A stretch of DNA of 64,000 nt. It comes from JBFKQC01 sp041627895 (lineage in GTDB: Bacteria > Pseudomonadota > Alphaproteobacteria > Rhodobacterales > Rhodobacteraceae). The position numbers were made by a program, and so were the translations under genes. Positions 38,102 to 51,027 of the stretch are shown one piece after another; the first letter of the stretch is position 1; every line of letters starts with the position of its first letter. The notes beneath the pieces were generated by a model. It searched no databases and was not told the DNA's origin. It saw nothing but the letters and a program-made list of their open reading frames with translations. The stretch is from contig JBFKQC010000008.1 in assembly GCA_041627895.1 (NCBI GenBank), positions 1-64,000 on the forward strand. The letters are read 5' to 3'.

Positions 38102-39688
38102 TCAGGCCTCGGCCAGGTCGCCCAGCGCGTCCCGCAGCGGACCCAGATGCGCGGCGTAGTTCTGCCAGCGGCCGACGGATGTGGCATAGAGCGGACGGCG
38201 CACCTGCAGCCGGCTGGGCGTGGTGACAGCACGCGGCGCGCGGTGGAAATCGAGGCAGGAAGGCGCCCAGTCGAGCCCGAGAAACGCCAGCAGGCCGCGG
38301 ATCCGCGGTTCCGGATCGGCGATCAGCTCTTCATAGCCGATCCGGTGGATCCGCCCCGGCAGCGCCGCTGTCCAATGCGCCATCAGGCGGTGGTATTGCC
38401 GGTAATACGCCCCCAGCGCGGCGAGATCGGCGGCATAGGCGTGGCGCCGGTTGAAGCGCGTGACATAGCACGACAGGCAGGTGTCCATCGCACCGCGCCG
38501 ACAGTCGATGATGCGGGCGCCGGGAAACATCAGCGCCACCAGCCCCAGGGCCAGGAAATTGTGCGGCATCTTGTCGGTGACATGCGCCGCATCGCGCGAC
38601 ACCGCGCGCAGCTCTTTCAGGTAGCGCTCGGCCCCGGCGGCCAGCTGGCTGCCGGTCAGCCCGGCCAGGCGGTCCGGGCGGTTCCAGGGCCCCGCGCTGC
38701 CGGCGGCAAGCGCGGCCCCCACGGTCTCGATCGCGGTCAGCTCGCCGCCGCCGGCCACCGCCGGATGGCTGGCGAGGATCTGTTCCACCAGCGTCGTGCC
38801 CGAACGCGGCATCCCGACGATGAAGACCGGCCGGCGCGATGCGTGGCCCCGGGCGGCGCGTTCGGCGAACACGTCCCGGGTCAGGTGCCGTTCGCAGCCG
38901 TCGACGAAGTCGCGCAGCGCCTCGACCCCCGCCGGGCCCCGCAGGCATTCGTTGGCGGCGCGGAACCGGCCGAAGGCGGCATCGTACTCTCCCGCGGCGT
39001 CGAGCATCGTCCCGGCGGCGAATTGCAGCGTCGCGCGATGCGAGGCGCGGGTTTCGCGGGCCAGCGCGGCGTCGATCCGGGCCAGAAGCGCGGCGCGTTC
39101 CCCGGCGGCCGCAAGCCCGGCGAGGGCATAGAGCGCCTCGGCATCCGCGGGGTCCGCGGCGAGCGCGGCGCGAAGATGCGGCCGCGCACGATCCGCCGCG
39201 CCGGCATCGAGCCAGGCCTGCCCCAGTTCGCGCTCGACGCCGGGAAAGTCCGGCGCCGCGGCGCGGACCCGCTCGAACGCCGCCACCGCCTCGTCGGTCC
39301 GGCCGAGATGCCGGAAGGCGCGGCCGAGGTTCATCCGTACGCCCGCGATCTTCGGGGCGGCGGCCAGCGCCTTTTTCAGGGGCGCCAGCGCCTCCTGCGG
39401 CCGGCGCAGTTGCAGGTAGGCGTTCCCGAGGTTGTTGAGATAGGCCGGCTCGCGCGGCGCGAGCCGCGCGGCGCGGCCGAAATGCTCGGCGGCGAGGTCG
39501 TGGCGCCCGGCCTTCTGCACCAGCATCCCCAGCGCGTTCAGCGCCTCGGGCGATTTCGGCGCCATGCGCAGCGCGCTCTGGTAACAGAATTCGGCCTCGC
39601 GCAGCCGCCCCTGGCGTTCGTGGGCACGCCCGTCCTCGATCAGGCGCGCGACGTCGGGCGGCGGCGGGCGGCCGGGTTTGCGGCTCAT
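38102..39688 (-). CDS. TPR-sulfotransferase
   Basis: A 528-residue protein. Residues about 15-240 are TPR repeats (GRLREAEFCYQSALRMAPKS, YLNNLGNAYLQLRRPQEAL, and similar). Residues about 265-500 form a sulfotransferase domain with the PAPS 5'-phosphosulfate loop FIVGMPRSGTTLVEQIL and a 3'-phosphate region near IIDCRRGAMDTCLSCYV. Such fusions are frequent in Rhodobacterales and probably sulfate a cell-surface or small-molecule acceptor. The acceptor is unknown. Confidence 0.88.
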   Translation of the reverse strand: MSRKPGRPPPPDVARLIEDGRAHERQGRLREAEFCYQSALRMAPKSPEALNALGMLVQKAGRHDLAAEHFGRAARLAPREPAYLNNLGNAYLQLRRPQEALAPLKKALAAAPKIAGVRMNLGRAFRHLGRTDEAVAAFERVRAAAPDFPGVERELGQAWLDAGAADRARPHLRAALAADPADAEALYALAGLAAAGERAALLARIDAALARETRASHRATLQFAAGTMLDAAGEYDAAFGRFRAANECLRGPAGVEALRDFVDGCERHLTRDVFAERAARGHASRRPVFIVGMPRSGTTLVEQILASHPAVAGGGELTAIETVGAALAAGSAGPWNRPDRLAGLTGSQLAAGAERYLKELRAVSRDAAHVTDKMPHNFLALGLVALMFPGARIIDCRRGAMDTCLSCYVTRFNRRHAYAADLAALGAYYRQYHRLMAHWTAALPGRIHRIGYEELIADPEPRIRGLLAFLGLDWAPSCLDFHRAPRAVTTPSRLQVRRPLYATSVGRWQNYAAHLGPLRDALGDLAEA

Positions 39689-39758
39689 GGCGCGGGGGGG
39701 AACGGCGGCGGCGGCCGGCGCGTCGACGCGCCGGCGTCACGCCGCGGCGATGGTGCCG

Positions 39759-40439
39759 TCAGAATTCGAACCGGACACCGATCTGCACGGTGTGGGCCGA
39801 AATGTCCCCGGCGGTCGTCGCGAAGCCGGCGATCGAGCTGTCGAAGGCGACATCCGTGACCACCCGGTAGCGATAGCCGACGTCCAGATAGCTCATGTCG
39901 TTCAGCGGGATCGCGCCGCCGAAACCAAGCTGATAGGCCAGCCCCGTATCCGAGCCGTCGAACTGCGCGCCGCTGCCGTTCGAGATCGTCAGATCGCCCG
40001 AGGCAAAGCCGGCGCCGACGCCGCCGCCCACATAGGGCATGAAGTTGCTGTTGGTCGGGATGTCGAACCAGAGGTTCACCAGGAGGTTGGTCGACGAGAC
40101 CCGCCCGTCGGGATCGGTCCCGACGAATCCGCCCCCGGTCGCGAAATAGCCCGAGAAGTCGCTGGTCGACATGTGCGAGACCTCGATCTCGGTCCGCACG
40201 TTCGGACCCAGAATGCCGCCGCTGCGGCCCACCGCGGCCCCGATCACGAAACCGCTGTCAAGCTCCAGCGTGTAGGGAAACACGCCCCCGATCCCGTTGT
40301 CGAAATCGAACTCGTAATCGTTGAACATGCCGTAGCCGCCGAAGACCGAGACATACCAGTCGCCGGAGGATTGCGCGTATCCGGGTGCTGCCGAGATCGA
40401 CAGGGCCGCAACACAGGCCGCGAGCTTGAATTTCGACAT
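39759..40439 (-). CDS. Outer-membrane beta-barrel protein
   Basis: A 226-residue protein with a signal peptide (MSKFKLAACVAALSISAAPGYAQ), alternating amphipathic strands, GGGVGAGFA in the centre and a C-terminal strand ending in Phe (QIGVRFEF), as needed for assembly by BAM. It looks like an OmpW/OmpA-barrel-type (porin-like) small barrel. GAGGGGAA precedes the ATG at 40439, and a TATAAT box lies upstream. It stands alone. Confidence 0.85.
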   Translation of the reverse strand: MSKFKLAACVAALSISAAPGYAQSSGDWYVSVFGGYGMFNDYEFDFDNGIGGVFPYTLELDSGFVIGAAVGRSGGILGPNVRTEIEVSHMSTSDFSGYFATGGGFVGTDPDGRVSSTNLLVNLWFDIPTNSNFMPYVGGGVGAGFASGDLTISNGSGAQFDGSDTGLAYQLGFGGAIPLNDMSYLDVGYRYRVVTDVAFDSSIAGFATTAGDISAHTVQIGVRFEF

Positions 40440-40473
40440 TTCCGTTCCCCTCATTCTTACGCCACTCCAAGCA

Positions 40474-40479
40474 ATTATA
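40474..40479 (-). promoter_or_regulatory. -10 box of the outer-membrane protein gene
   Basis: On the minus strand a perfect TATAAT lies 35 nt before the start codon, which predicts a leader of about 28 nt. The -35 region is weak (TATCGT at 17 bp), so an activator may help. Confidence 0.5.
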
Positions 40480-40520
40480 CGGCAAAAGAGAAGGCAACGA
40501 TATCGGGAACTTGACGCCAC

Positions 40521-40545
40521 GGCACCCTCCGCGACGGAGGGTGCC
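40521..40545 (-). terminator. Hairpin after hppD
   Basis: Perfect 11-bp stem (GGCACCCTCCG with CGGAGGGTGCC) and a 3-nt loop, 28 nt after the hppD stop codon. No T-run follows, so termination strength is uncertain. Confidence 0.55.
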
Positions 40546-40573
40546 CGGGCTGGTGCAATCTTGTCACGGCGGC

Positions 40574-41674
<1,101 letters not shown>

Positions 41675-41774
41675 GGGAGTATCCTTCTGTTCGCTGCGTT
41701 GCCGGAAATCTACGCCGCGAGGCGCGGGATTTCCGCGCGTTCTTCGGCATATATTCAGGGATGTTTGCGGGAAA

Positions 41775-41804
41775 TTGACGGGCGTCGTGAAAATCGTGCA
41801 ATAT
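41775..41804 (+). promoter_or_regulatory. Promoter candidate giving a leaderless lrp mRNA
   Basis: TTGACG (41775-41780) and CAATAT (41799-41804) are 18 bp apart. Transcription would start near the A of the regulator start codon at 41811, and no ribosome site exists upstream of that ATG. Confidence 0.4.
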
Positions 41805-41810
41805 CCCCGC

Positions 41811-42269
41811 ATGAAGCTTGATGAAACCGACAAGCGCCTGCTGGCCGCGCTGCAACACGACGCGCACCTGACCGCCGAGGCGCTGGGCGAAATGCTGAAC
41901 CTGTCGCCCAGCCAGGCCGGCCGGCGCCGGCAGCGGCTGGAGGCCGAGGGCATCATCCACCACTACCGCGCGCGGCTGGACCCGGCGAAGCTTGGGCTGA
42001 ACGTGCAGGCCTTCGTGCAGGTGCAGATGGCGACCCACGCGCCCGACAAGGTGAGGACCTTCGCCCGCACCGTCGAGCTGCGCCCCGAGATCGTCAGCGC
42101 CTGGACGCTGACGGGCGACGCCGATTATCTGCTGCGGGTCTATTGCGAGGACCTGGCCGCGCTGAACGTGCTGATCCACCAGGTGCTGCTGCCCCACCCG
42201 GCCGTTGCGCGGGTCCAGAGCCAGATCGTGATGGACCAGTTCAAGCCCGACGCGCCGCTGCCGACCTGA
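41811..42269 (+). CDS. Lrp/AsnC family transcriptional regulator
   Basis: A 152-residue regulator with an N-terminal winged helix-turn-helix (DETDKRLLAALQHDAHLTAEALGEMLNLSPSQAGRRRQRLEAEG) and a C-terminal RAM domain (LTGDADYLLRVYCEDLAALNVLI). Divergent from hppD, so it likely senses an aromatic amino acid or related acid and controls hppD; this is inference from position. The shared 136-bp region holds both promoters. There is no Shine-Dalgarno sequence before the ATG. Confidence 0.9.
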   Translation: MKLDETDKRLLAALQHDAHLTAEALGEMLNLSPSQAGRRRQRLEAEGIIHHYRARLDPAKLGLNVQAFVQVQMATHAPDKVRTFARTVELRPEIVSAWTLTGDADYLLRVYCEDLAALNVLIHQVLLPHPAVARVQSQIVMDQFKPDAPLPT

Positions 42270-42395
42270 GCGCCAAAGCGCCGCGGCGCTGCCGGGCGGA
42301 CGGCTGGCGGGCAATTCGGCGCGCCGATGCTCGGCAACTGCTTGCAGGTCGGTGCGGGCGCTGCGAAGCTGCACTTGCGAACCTCGGAGAACCCA

Positions 42396-44297
42396 ATGGA
42401 AGGCTTCCTGTTTCAGGCCACGATCTACCTGGCTGCGGCGGTCATCGCCGTGCCGATCGCGGCACGGCTGGGGCTTGGGTCGGTGCTGGGCTATCTCGCC
42501 GCCGGGCTGGTGATCGGGCCGCTTCTGGGGCTCGCCGGCGACACCGAGAACCTCAAGCATTTCGCAGAATTCGGCGTCGTGATGATGCTGTTCATCATCG
42601 GGCTCGAGCTTGACCCCCGCGCGCTTTGGGACATGCGCCACCGGCTCTTGGGGCTCGGGCTGATGCAAATCGTGGTGACCGGCGTGGTGATCGCCGCGGG
42701 GGCCGCGATCCTCGGCCAGGCGGTGTCGCGTGCCATCGCGATCGGGATGATCTTTGCGCTGTCCTCGACCGCCATCGTGCTGCAGACGCTGTCCGAGAAG
42801 AACCTGATGCGCACCGGCGGCGGGCGCTCGGCCTTCTCGGTCCTTCTGACCCAGGACATCGCGGTGATCCCGATGCTGATCCTGCTGCCGCTGCTGGCGA
42901 TTTCCGAACCGCCCAGCTTTGGCCCCGACGGCAGCGTGATCCGCCCGGTGAACCCCGCGCTGCCGAAGCCGCAGGACGAGCATCACGACGTGGCGCTGTC
43001 GCTGGTCGCGGGGCTGCCCGGCTGGGGCGCGACGCTGGTGACGCTGGCCGCCGTCGCGGGCGTGATCCTGGCCGGTATCTACCTGGCCAAGCCGCTGTTT
43101 CGCTTCATCGACGCGGCGCGGCTGCGCGAGATGTACACCGCCTTTGCCCTGCTGATCGTGATCGGCATCGCGTTCCTGATGACGCTGGTCGGGCTGTCGC
43201 CCGCGCTGGGGACCTTCCTCGCCGGGGTGGTGCTGGCGACTTCGGAATTCAAGCACGAGCTCGAATCCGACATCGAGCCGTTCAAGGGGCTGCTGCTGGG
43301 GCTGTTCTTCATCACCGTGGGCGCGGGGCTGGATATCGACGGCTTCCTGGCCAAGCCGGTCACGCTGCTCGGGCTGACGCTGGGCGTGATGGCGGTGAAG
43401 GGCGCGGTGCTGTACATGCTCGGCCGCGCGTTCCGGCTGAAGGGGCGCGACCAGTGGCTCTTCACCCTCGGCCTGGCGCAGGCCGGCGAGTTCGGCTTCG
43501 TGCTGATCTCGTTCTCGGTGCAGCAATCGGTGCTGCCCGGACCGCTGGGGCAGACGCTTCTGACCGTCACCGCGCTGTCGATGCTGCTGACGCCGCTGTT
43601 CTTCATCGCCTACGACCGCATCACCCACGTGATGGGCGAGGACGAAGAGGCGCCCGTGCCCGACGAGATCGACGTGCGCGGCCCGATCATCATCGCCGGC
43701 GTCGGCCGCTTCGGGCAGACGGTGAACCGGATGGTGCAGATGTCGGGGTTCCGGACCACCGTGCTGGATCACGACCTGGCCACGATCCAGCTGATGCGCA
43801 AGTTCGGCTACAAGGGCTTCTTTGGCGATCCGACGCGGCCCGAGGTGCTGCGCGCCGCGGGGCTGAAAGAGGCCAGCGTGCTGGTCGTGGCGCTGGACAA
43901 CCGCGACGCGGCGACGCGGCTGGTGGCCTATGCGCGGCGCGAGCGGCCCGATCTGCACATCGTCGCCCGTGCCCGCGACCGGTTCCACGTTTTCGCGCTG
44001 TACCGCGCGGGCGCCAACGACATCGTGCGCGAGATGTTCGATTCGTCGCTGCGCGCGGGGCGCTACGTGCTGGAAAACATGGGGTTGTCCGATTTCGAGG
44101 CCTCGGCGCTGGAACGGACCTATTTCGACTACGACCGCGACGCGGTGCGCGATCTGGCGCAGCTTTGGAAACCGGGCGTGCCGATCGAGCAGAACGCCGC
44201 CTACATGGCCCGCGCCAAGGAGTTGAATGCCGAACTCGAGGCGGCGCTGCTGGCGCATTTCAGCGAGCGCGAGAAGAAGACCGGAACCGCGGGCTGA
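42396..44297 (+). CDS. Kef-type cation:proton antiporter with TrkA-N domain
   Basis: A 633-residue protein. Residues about 5-400 form a CPA2 antiporter domain of about 12 spans (GYLAAGLVIGPLLGLAGDTENLKHFAEFGVVMMLFIIGLELD, SSTAIVLQTL, LAQAGEFGFVL). Residues about 425-560 form a TrkA-N (RCK) domain with GVGRFGQTVNRMV as dinucleotide loop. It resembles KefB/KefC or YbaL, which carry K+ efflux under electrophile stress. CGGAGA precedes the ATG at 42396. Confidence 0.92.
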   Translation: MEGFLFQATIYLAAAVIAVPIAARLGLGSVLGYLAAGLVIGPLLGLAGDTENLKHFAEFGVVMMLFIIGLELDPRALWDMRHRLLGLGLMQIVVTGVVIAAGAAILGQAVSRAIAIGMIFALSSTAIVLQTLSEKNLMRTGGGRSAFSVLLTQDIAVIPMLILLPLLAISEPPSFGPDGSVIRPVNPALPKPQDEHHDVALSLVAGLPGWGATLVTLAAVAGVILAGIYLAKPLFRFIDAARLREMYTAFALLIVIGIAFLMTLVGLSPALGTFLAGVVLATSEFKHELESDIEPFKGLLLGLFFITVGAGLDIDGFLAKPVTLLGLTLGVMAVKGAVLYMLGRAFRLKGRDQWLFTLGLAQAGEFGFVLISFSVQQSVLPGPLGQTLLTVTALSMLLTPLFFIAYDRITHVMGEDEEAPVPDEIDVRGPIIIAGVGRFGQTVNRMVQMSGFRTTVLDHDLATIQLMRKFGYKGFFGDPTRPEVLRAAGLKEASVLVVALDNRDAATRLVAYARRERPDLHIVARARDRFHVFALYRAGANDIVREMFDSSLRAGRYVLENMGLSDFEASALERTYFDYDRDAVRDLAQLWKPGVPIEQNAAYMARAKELNAELEAALLAHFSEREKKTGTAG

Positions 44298-44314
44298 GCG
44301 CCCGCCTCTCCGCC

Positions 44315-45334
44315 TCAGCCGCCGGAGACGCCCGCCTCGGCGAAGGTCGCCATGCCGGCATGGCAGTCCAGCGCGCCCTTGATCACCGCGATCGCCAGCG
44401 CCGCGCCCGACCCCTCGCCGAGCCGCAGCCCCAGCGACAGGAGCGGCGCCTTGCCGAGCCGGTCGAGCAGCCGGCCATGCGCCGCCTCGGCCGAGGCGTG
44501 CCCCGCGACGCAATGGTCCAGCGCGCCCGGCGCGGCCCGCTGCCAGACGCTCGCCGCCGCGGTGCAGATGAAGCCGTCGAGGATCACCGGCACGCGCAGC
44601 ATCCGCGCGCGCAGGATCGCCCCGGCCATCGCCGCCAGCTCGCGCCCGCCGAGCCGCCGCAGCGCCTCCAGCGGATCGCCGAGCGCCGCGCCGTGGCGAT
44701 CGAGCCCCGCCGCCACGACCTCGCGCTTCAGCGCCAGGCCCGCATCGTCGACGCCGGTGCCGCGCCCGACCCAGTCCGCCGCGCCGCCGCCCCAGAGCGC
44801 CGCCGCCAGCGCCGCGGCCGAGGTGGTGTTGCCGATCCCCATCTCGCCCGCCACCAGCAGGTCCGCCGCCGGATCGACCGCGGCCCAGCCCGTGCCCAGC
44901 GCCGCCACCGTCTCGGCCGCGGTCATCGCCGGGCCTTCGGTGAAATCCGCCGTCGGATTGTCCAGGTCCAGCGCGTGCACGTCGATCCGCGCCCCGAAGG
45001 CACGGGCAAGCTGGTTGATCGCCGCGCCGCCGGCCCGGAAATTCGCCACCATCTGCACCGTCACCTCGGCGGGAAAGGCCGACACCCCGCGCGCCGCGAC
45101 GCCGTGGTTGCCGGCGAAGACCACGACCTGCGGCGCGGCCAGGCGCGGGCGCGGGTCGCCGCGCCAGCCGGCATACCAGACCGCCAGGTCCTCGAGCCGC
45201 CCCAGCGAGCCCGGCGGCTTGGTAAGCTGCCCGTTGCGCGCCGCCGCGCCGTCCGCCGCCGCCGCGTCGGGCGCGGGCAGCGCGCCGAGAAGCGCGCGGT
45301 ATCCGTCCAGGGTGTCGGGCGCGGTCTCTGGCAT
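44315..45334 (-). CDS. cobT: Nicotinate-nucleotide-dimethylbenzimidazole phosphoribosyltransferase
   Basis: A 339-residue enzyme that makes alpha-ribazole phosphate for the lower loop of cobalamin. Blocks seen: LTKPPGSLGRLEDLAVW, VVVFAGNHGVAARGVSAFP, GEMGIGNTTSAAAL, GRGTGVDD and the catalytic Glu region GLRLGEGSGAALA. GAGGA precedes the ATG at 45334 (a GTG codon lies just upstream). Divergent from cobS by 77 bp; together they do the late steps of the nucleotide loop. Confidence 0.95.
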   Translation of the reverse strand: MPETAPDTLDGYRALLGALPAPDAAAADGAAARNGQLTKPPGSLGRLEDLAVWYAGWRGDPRPRLAAPQVVVFAGNHGVAARGVSAFPAEVTVQMVANFRAGGAAINQLARAFGARIDVHALDLDNPTADFTEGPAMTAAETVAALGTGWAAVDPAADLLVAGEMGIGNTTSAAALAAALWGGGAADWVGRGTGVDDAGLALKREVVAAGLDRHGAALGDPLEALRRLGGRELAAMAGAILRARMLRVPVILDGFICTAAASVWQRAAPGALDHCVAGHASAEAAHGRLLDRLGKAPLLSLGLRLGEGSGAALAIAVIKGALDCHAGMATFAEAGVSGG

Positions 45335-45411
45335 CACGTCCTCGTTGCTTCGGGCCTCGCCCCGCTCTATCGCTTGGCCGATGACCCGAACAGCCCCATT
45401 CGACCACCCCG

Positions 45412-46158
45412 ATGCCTGATCGCGACACCCGACCGTTCCGCCCCGGCGACATCGGCGCGGCGCTGATGCTGCTGACCCGGCTGCCGGTGCCCGCCGCCCG
45501 GGCCGCCGCGGACCGCGGCGCCCGCGCCGCCTGGGCCTATCCGCTGGCCGGGCTCGCCGTGGGGCTGATCGCCGCGCTGGTCGGCTGGCTGGCCGGCGCC
45601 CTGCCCCCGGCGCTCGCCGCCGGGCTGATGCTGGCGGCGCTGGTGCTGGCGACCGGCGCGCTGCACGAGGACGGGCTCGCCGACGCCGCCGACGGGCTCT
45701 GGGGCGGGCAAAGCCGCGCGCGGCGGCTCGAGATCATGGCCGACAGCCGGATCGGCAGCTACGGGGTGGTCGCGCTGGTCCTGTCGCTGGGGCTGCGCTG
45801 GGCCGCGCTGGCGAGCCTCTCCGCCGCCGCGCCGGCCGCGCTGATCGGCGCCGCGGTGCTGTCGCGCGCCGCGATGCCGGCGCTGATGTGGGCGCTGCCG
45901 AACGCCCGCGGCACCGGGCTTTCCGCCGCGACGGGGCGCCCGTCAGGCACCACCGCAGCCGCGGCGCTGGGCCTCGCCGCGCTGGCCGCCCTGCCCTTCC
46001 TCGGCGCCACGCTCTGGCCGTCGCTGCTCGTGCTCGTGGTCGCGACCGCCGCCTGCGGGATGATCGCGCGGGCCAGGCTCGGCGGCCAGACCGGCGATGT
46101 CCTGGGCGCCGCGCAGCAGGTGGCCGAGGTCGCGATCCTGGTGGCCCTGGCCGCCTGA
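45412..46158 (+). CDS. cobS: Adenosylcobinamide-GDP ribazoletransferase
   Basis: A 248-residue membrane enzyme (CobS/CobV) that joins adenosylcobinamide-GDP and alpha-ribazole to give cobalamin. The metal-binding HEDGLADAADGLWGG motif is at about residues 83-97, followed by RIGSYGV and five to six hydrophobic spans. Divergent neighbour of cobT. Confidence 0.94.
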   Translation: MPDRDTRPFRPGDIGAALMLLTRLPVPAARAAADRGARAAWAYPLAGLAVGLIAALVGWLAGALPPALAAGLMLAALVLATGALHEDGLADAADGLWGGQSRARRLEIMADSRIGSYGVVALVLSLGLRWAALASLSAAAPAALIGAAVLSRAAMPALMWALPNARGTGLSAATGRPSGTTAAAALGLAALAALPFLGATLWPSLLVLVVATAACGMIARARLGGQTGDVLGAAQQVAEVAILVALAA

Positions 46159-46193
46159 GGCGCGTCCGCCGCCGAACTGATCGGCGTCCCGTG

Positions 46194-46308
46194 CTTCTTC
46201 TCGTCGGAAATACGCAGGCGCCACGCCCGCCGCCCACGCGCCCCCACCGCATCGCGTCGCCTCGAAGCCGGCTGTCAAAAGAGCGCGCGGAAGCGCACAA
46301 TTCGGCAG
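46194..46308 (+). repeat. Dispersed intergenic repeat (type 2), copy B
   Basis: Starts CTTCTTCTCGTCGGAAATAC and ends GCGCGCGGAAGCGCACAA plus TTCGGCAG. Same organisation as 18842-18958, with a partly diverged centre. It lies 35 nt after cobS. Confidence 0.75.
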
Positions 46309-46353
46309 CGGCCGCCGGCGGTCGCCCACAAATGCCGCAATACGCCCGGCAGC

Positions 46354-46382
46354 AAACGAAAACCGCCGCCCGAAGGCGGCGG
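46354..46382 (-). terminator. Rho-independent terminator of carD
   Basis: On the minus strand CCGCCGCC-TTCG-GGCGGCGG forms an 8-bp stem with a stable UUCG tetraloop, followed by TTTTCGTTT. It lies 24 nt after the carD stop. Confidence 0.85.
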
Positions 46383-46406
46383 CGAATTCCGGCGTCGTGC
46401 CGCGGC

Positions 46407-46916
46407 TCAGGCGGCGCGGCTTACCAGCACGTCGTCGACCTGCTTCTGCGCGGCCAGCTCGTCCGAGCCCGAGACCGCCGCCACTTCGCGGGTCAGCCGC
46501 TCGAGCGCGGCCTCGTAGAGCTGGCGTTCGGAATAGGACTGCTCGCGCTGGTCGTCGGTGCGGTGCAGGTCGCGCACCACCTCGGCGATCGCGATCAGGT
46601 CGCCGGAATTGATCTTCTGCTCGTATTCCTGCGCCCGGCGCGACCACATCGCGCGCTTGACCTTCGCCTTGCCCTTCAGCGTGGTCATCGCCTTGGACAC
46701 CACATCGGGGGACGACAGCGTGCGCATGCCCACCTCGGTCGCCTTGTGCGTCGGCACGCGCAGCGTCATCTTGTCCTTCTCGAACGAGATCACAAACAGC
46801 TCCAGCGTGATGCCGGCGATCTCCTGTTCCTCGATCGAGACGATCTTGCCCACACCATGCGCGGGATACACGACAAAGTCGTTCGGGCGAAAATCGTTCT
46901 TCCTGGCCTTGCTCAT
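46407..46916 (-). CDS. carD: CarD family transcriptional regulator
   Basis: A 169-residue protein with a CarD/CdnL N-terminal Tudor-like RNA-polymerase-interacting domain (FRPNDFVVYPAHGVGKIVSIEEQEIAG) and a C-terminal helical DNA-binding part (WSRRAQEYEQKINSGDLIAIAEVVRDL). In alphaproteobacteria CarD activates promoters with weak -10 elements. The ATG at 46916 has GAAGGA upstream. It has its own promoter and terminator. Confidence 0.94.
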   Translation of the reverse strand: MSKARKNDFRPNDFVVYPAHGVGKIVSIEEQEIAGITLELFVISFEKDKMTLRVPTHKATEVGMRTLSSPDVVSKAMTTLKGKAKVKRAMWSRRAQEYEQKINSGDLIAIAEVVRDLHRTDDQREQSYSERQLYEAALERLTREVAAVSGSDELAAQKQVDDVLVSRAA

Positions 46917-47074
46917 CAAGCAGCGTCCTTCCTCGAAGGGTCCCCATCAGCTTCGGCGGCCGCGGGGGACGGGCGCGCCGCGCCCCGGCCGACCCCCAAT
47001 TCGGCGCCAAAAAAGCCATCCTCAGGAACAGGTCCCTGCGGCTGACATCAGGTTTCCGGCGTTTCTGTTGTCCT

Positions 47075-47102
47075 AATATAACAAAAACCCGCGGCTTTTC
47101 AA
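47075..47102 (-). promoter_or_regulatory. Promoter of carD
   Basis: On the minus strand TTGAAA (47097-47102) and TATATT (47075-47080) are 16 bp apart in a locally A/T-rich stretch. This implies a leader of about 150 nt for carD; no conserved leader structure was recognised in 46917-47068. Confidence 0.6.
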
Positions 47103-47187
47103 AGACTGGCGCTGGGTCAACCGGCATTTCTCCGCTGAATTCAGGGAATTGGCAGCGGAATTTCCGGTTCGTCGCGGGCCGGCGCAC

Positions 47188-47208
47188 TGCGTCAGCGATG
47201 CTGACGCA
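47188..47208 (-). terminator. Hairpin after fdxA
   Basis: Perfect 9-bp stem TGCGTCAGC/GCTGACGCA with a 3-nt loop, 12 nt after the fdxA stop. No T-run. It sits between fdxA and the carD promoter. Confidence 0.45.
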
Positions 47209-47220
47209 CCGAATCAGCGC

Positions 47221-47559
47221 TCAGCCGCCCTCGCCCGGATTGGGCGAGAAGTATTTCTCCAGCTTGCCGGTCTCGCCGTCGCGGTCCTCGGCCTCTGGCA
47301 GCGGATCCTTCTTGGTGATGATCACCGGCCATTGCTCGGCATACTTGCGGTTGAACTCGACCCATTTCTCGGTGTCGGGCTCGGTATCGGGCAGAATCGC
47401 GTTGACGGGGCATTCCGGCTCGCAGACGCCGCAGTCGATGCACTCGTCGGGATGGATCACCAGCATGTTCTCGCCCTCGTAGAAGCAATCCACGGGGCAG
47501 ACCTCGACGCAGTCGGTATACTTGCAGGCGATGCAGTTGTCGTTGACGATATAGGTCAT
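47221..47559 (-). CDS. fdxA: Ferredoxin FdxA (7Fe type)
   Basis: A 112-residue ferredoxin. The first cluster motif CIACKYTDCVEVCPVDCF (Cys9, 12, 17, 21, 25) and the second CIDCGVCEPECPV provide ligands for one 3Fe-4S and one 4Fe-4S cluster, as in Azotobacter ferredoxin I. The long C-terminal tail (EKWVEFNRKYAEQWPVI) is typical of FdxA. Start MTYIVND at 47559. Downstream of the S4 gene, 50 nt apart. Confidence 0.95.
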   Translation of the reverse strand: MTYIVNDNCIACKYTDCVEVCPVDCFYEGENMLVIHPDECIDCGVCEPECPVNAILPDTEPDTEKWVEFNRKYAEQWPVIITKKDPLPEAEDRDGETGKLEKYFSPNPGEGG

Positions 47560-47609
47560 GGGGGCGTTCGCTTTTCGGCTCGCCCGTCTAGCTAGATCAG
47601 CCGCACCGA

Positions 47610-48002
47610 TCATTCAAGGTCGAACCGGCGCGCCTGGTCGCCCCGGCGCCGGTCCTTCTTGGTGGGCCGCCCGCCCCGGTCGTAGCGCGGGCCGGCGGGG
47701 TTGGCGAGGCCGGCGGACGTCCCGGGCGGCGGCGGCGTGAGATCCTCGTAGAGCGCCTGCGCCTCGGGCGCGGGGCCGCGGCGCGAGCCCAGTTCGACGA
47801 TCCGCACCACGCGGATGCGGCGTCCCTGCGGAAAGGTCAGCGTGTCGCCCGGCCCCACCGCCTGCGCGGCCTTGGCGACCCGTTCGGCATTGACCCGCAC
47901 GCGGCCGGCGGCCACCGCACGGCTCGCCAGCCCGCGGGTCTTGAAGAACCGCGCATACCAGAGCCACTTGTCGATCCGCATCGTCGGGCGGGGTTCGGTC
48001 AT
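47610..48002 (-). CDS. S4-domain RNA-binding protein (HslR-like)
   Basis: A 130-residue protein with an S4 domain (MRIDKWLWYARFFKTRGLASRAVAAGRVRVNAERVAKAAQAVGPGDTL, shown here only to mark its extent, residues about 8-55) and a basic C-terminal tail (RPTKKDRRRGDQARR). It resembles Hsp15/HslR, which rescues stalled 50S subunits. The ATG at 48002 gives MTEPRPTMRIDKWL. It follows the helicase gene on the same strand after a run of palindromes. Confidence 0.87.
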   Translation of the reverse strand: MTEPRPTMRIDKWLWYARFFKTRGLASRAVAAGRVRVNAERVAKAAQAVGPGDTLTFPQGRRIRVVRIVELGSRRGPAPEAQALYEDLTPPPPGTSAGLANPAGPRYDRGGRPTKKDRRRGDQARRFDLE

Positions 48003-48031
48003 GACCGGCGCGCCGCGGTGGGACGCGCCGC

Positions 48032-48108
48032 GCAAGCGGTTTCGAAACCGCTTGCAAGGCCCGTCCACGGGCCTTGCTGCAGGGCGCACCGAAACGCCCC
48101 GGGGCGTT

Positions 48109-48110
<2 letters not shown>
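48032..48110. repeat. Three consecutive perfect palindromes between helicase and S4 genes
   Basis: 48032-48055: 24-bp perfect palindrome, half-site GCAAGCGGTTTC. 48056-48075: hairpin AAGGCCCGT-cc-ACGGGCCTT. 48091-48110: 20-bp perfect palindrome GAAACGCCCCGGGGCGTTTC overlapping the helicase stop. No T-run follows any of them. Confidence 0.9.

Positions 48111-51027
<2,917 letters not shown>

Noticed and set aside
47069..47110. A/T-rich patch considered as an origin or phage site
   Set aside because: It is explained by the carD promoter; no repeated boxes or integrase gene are near.
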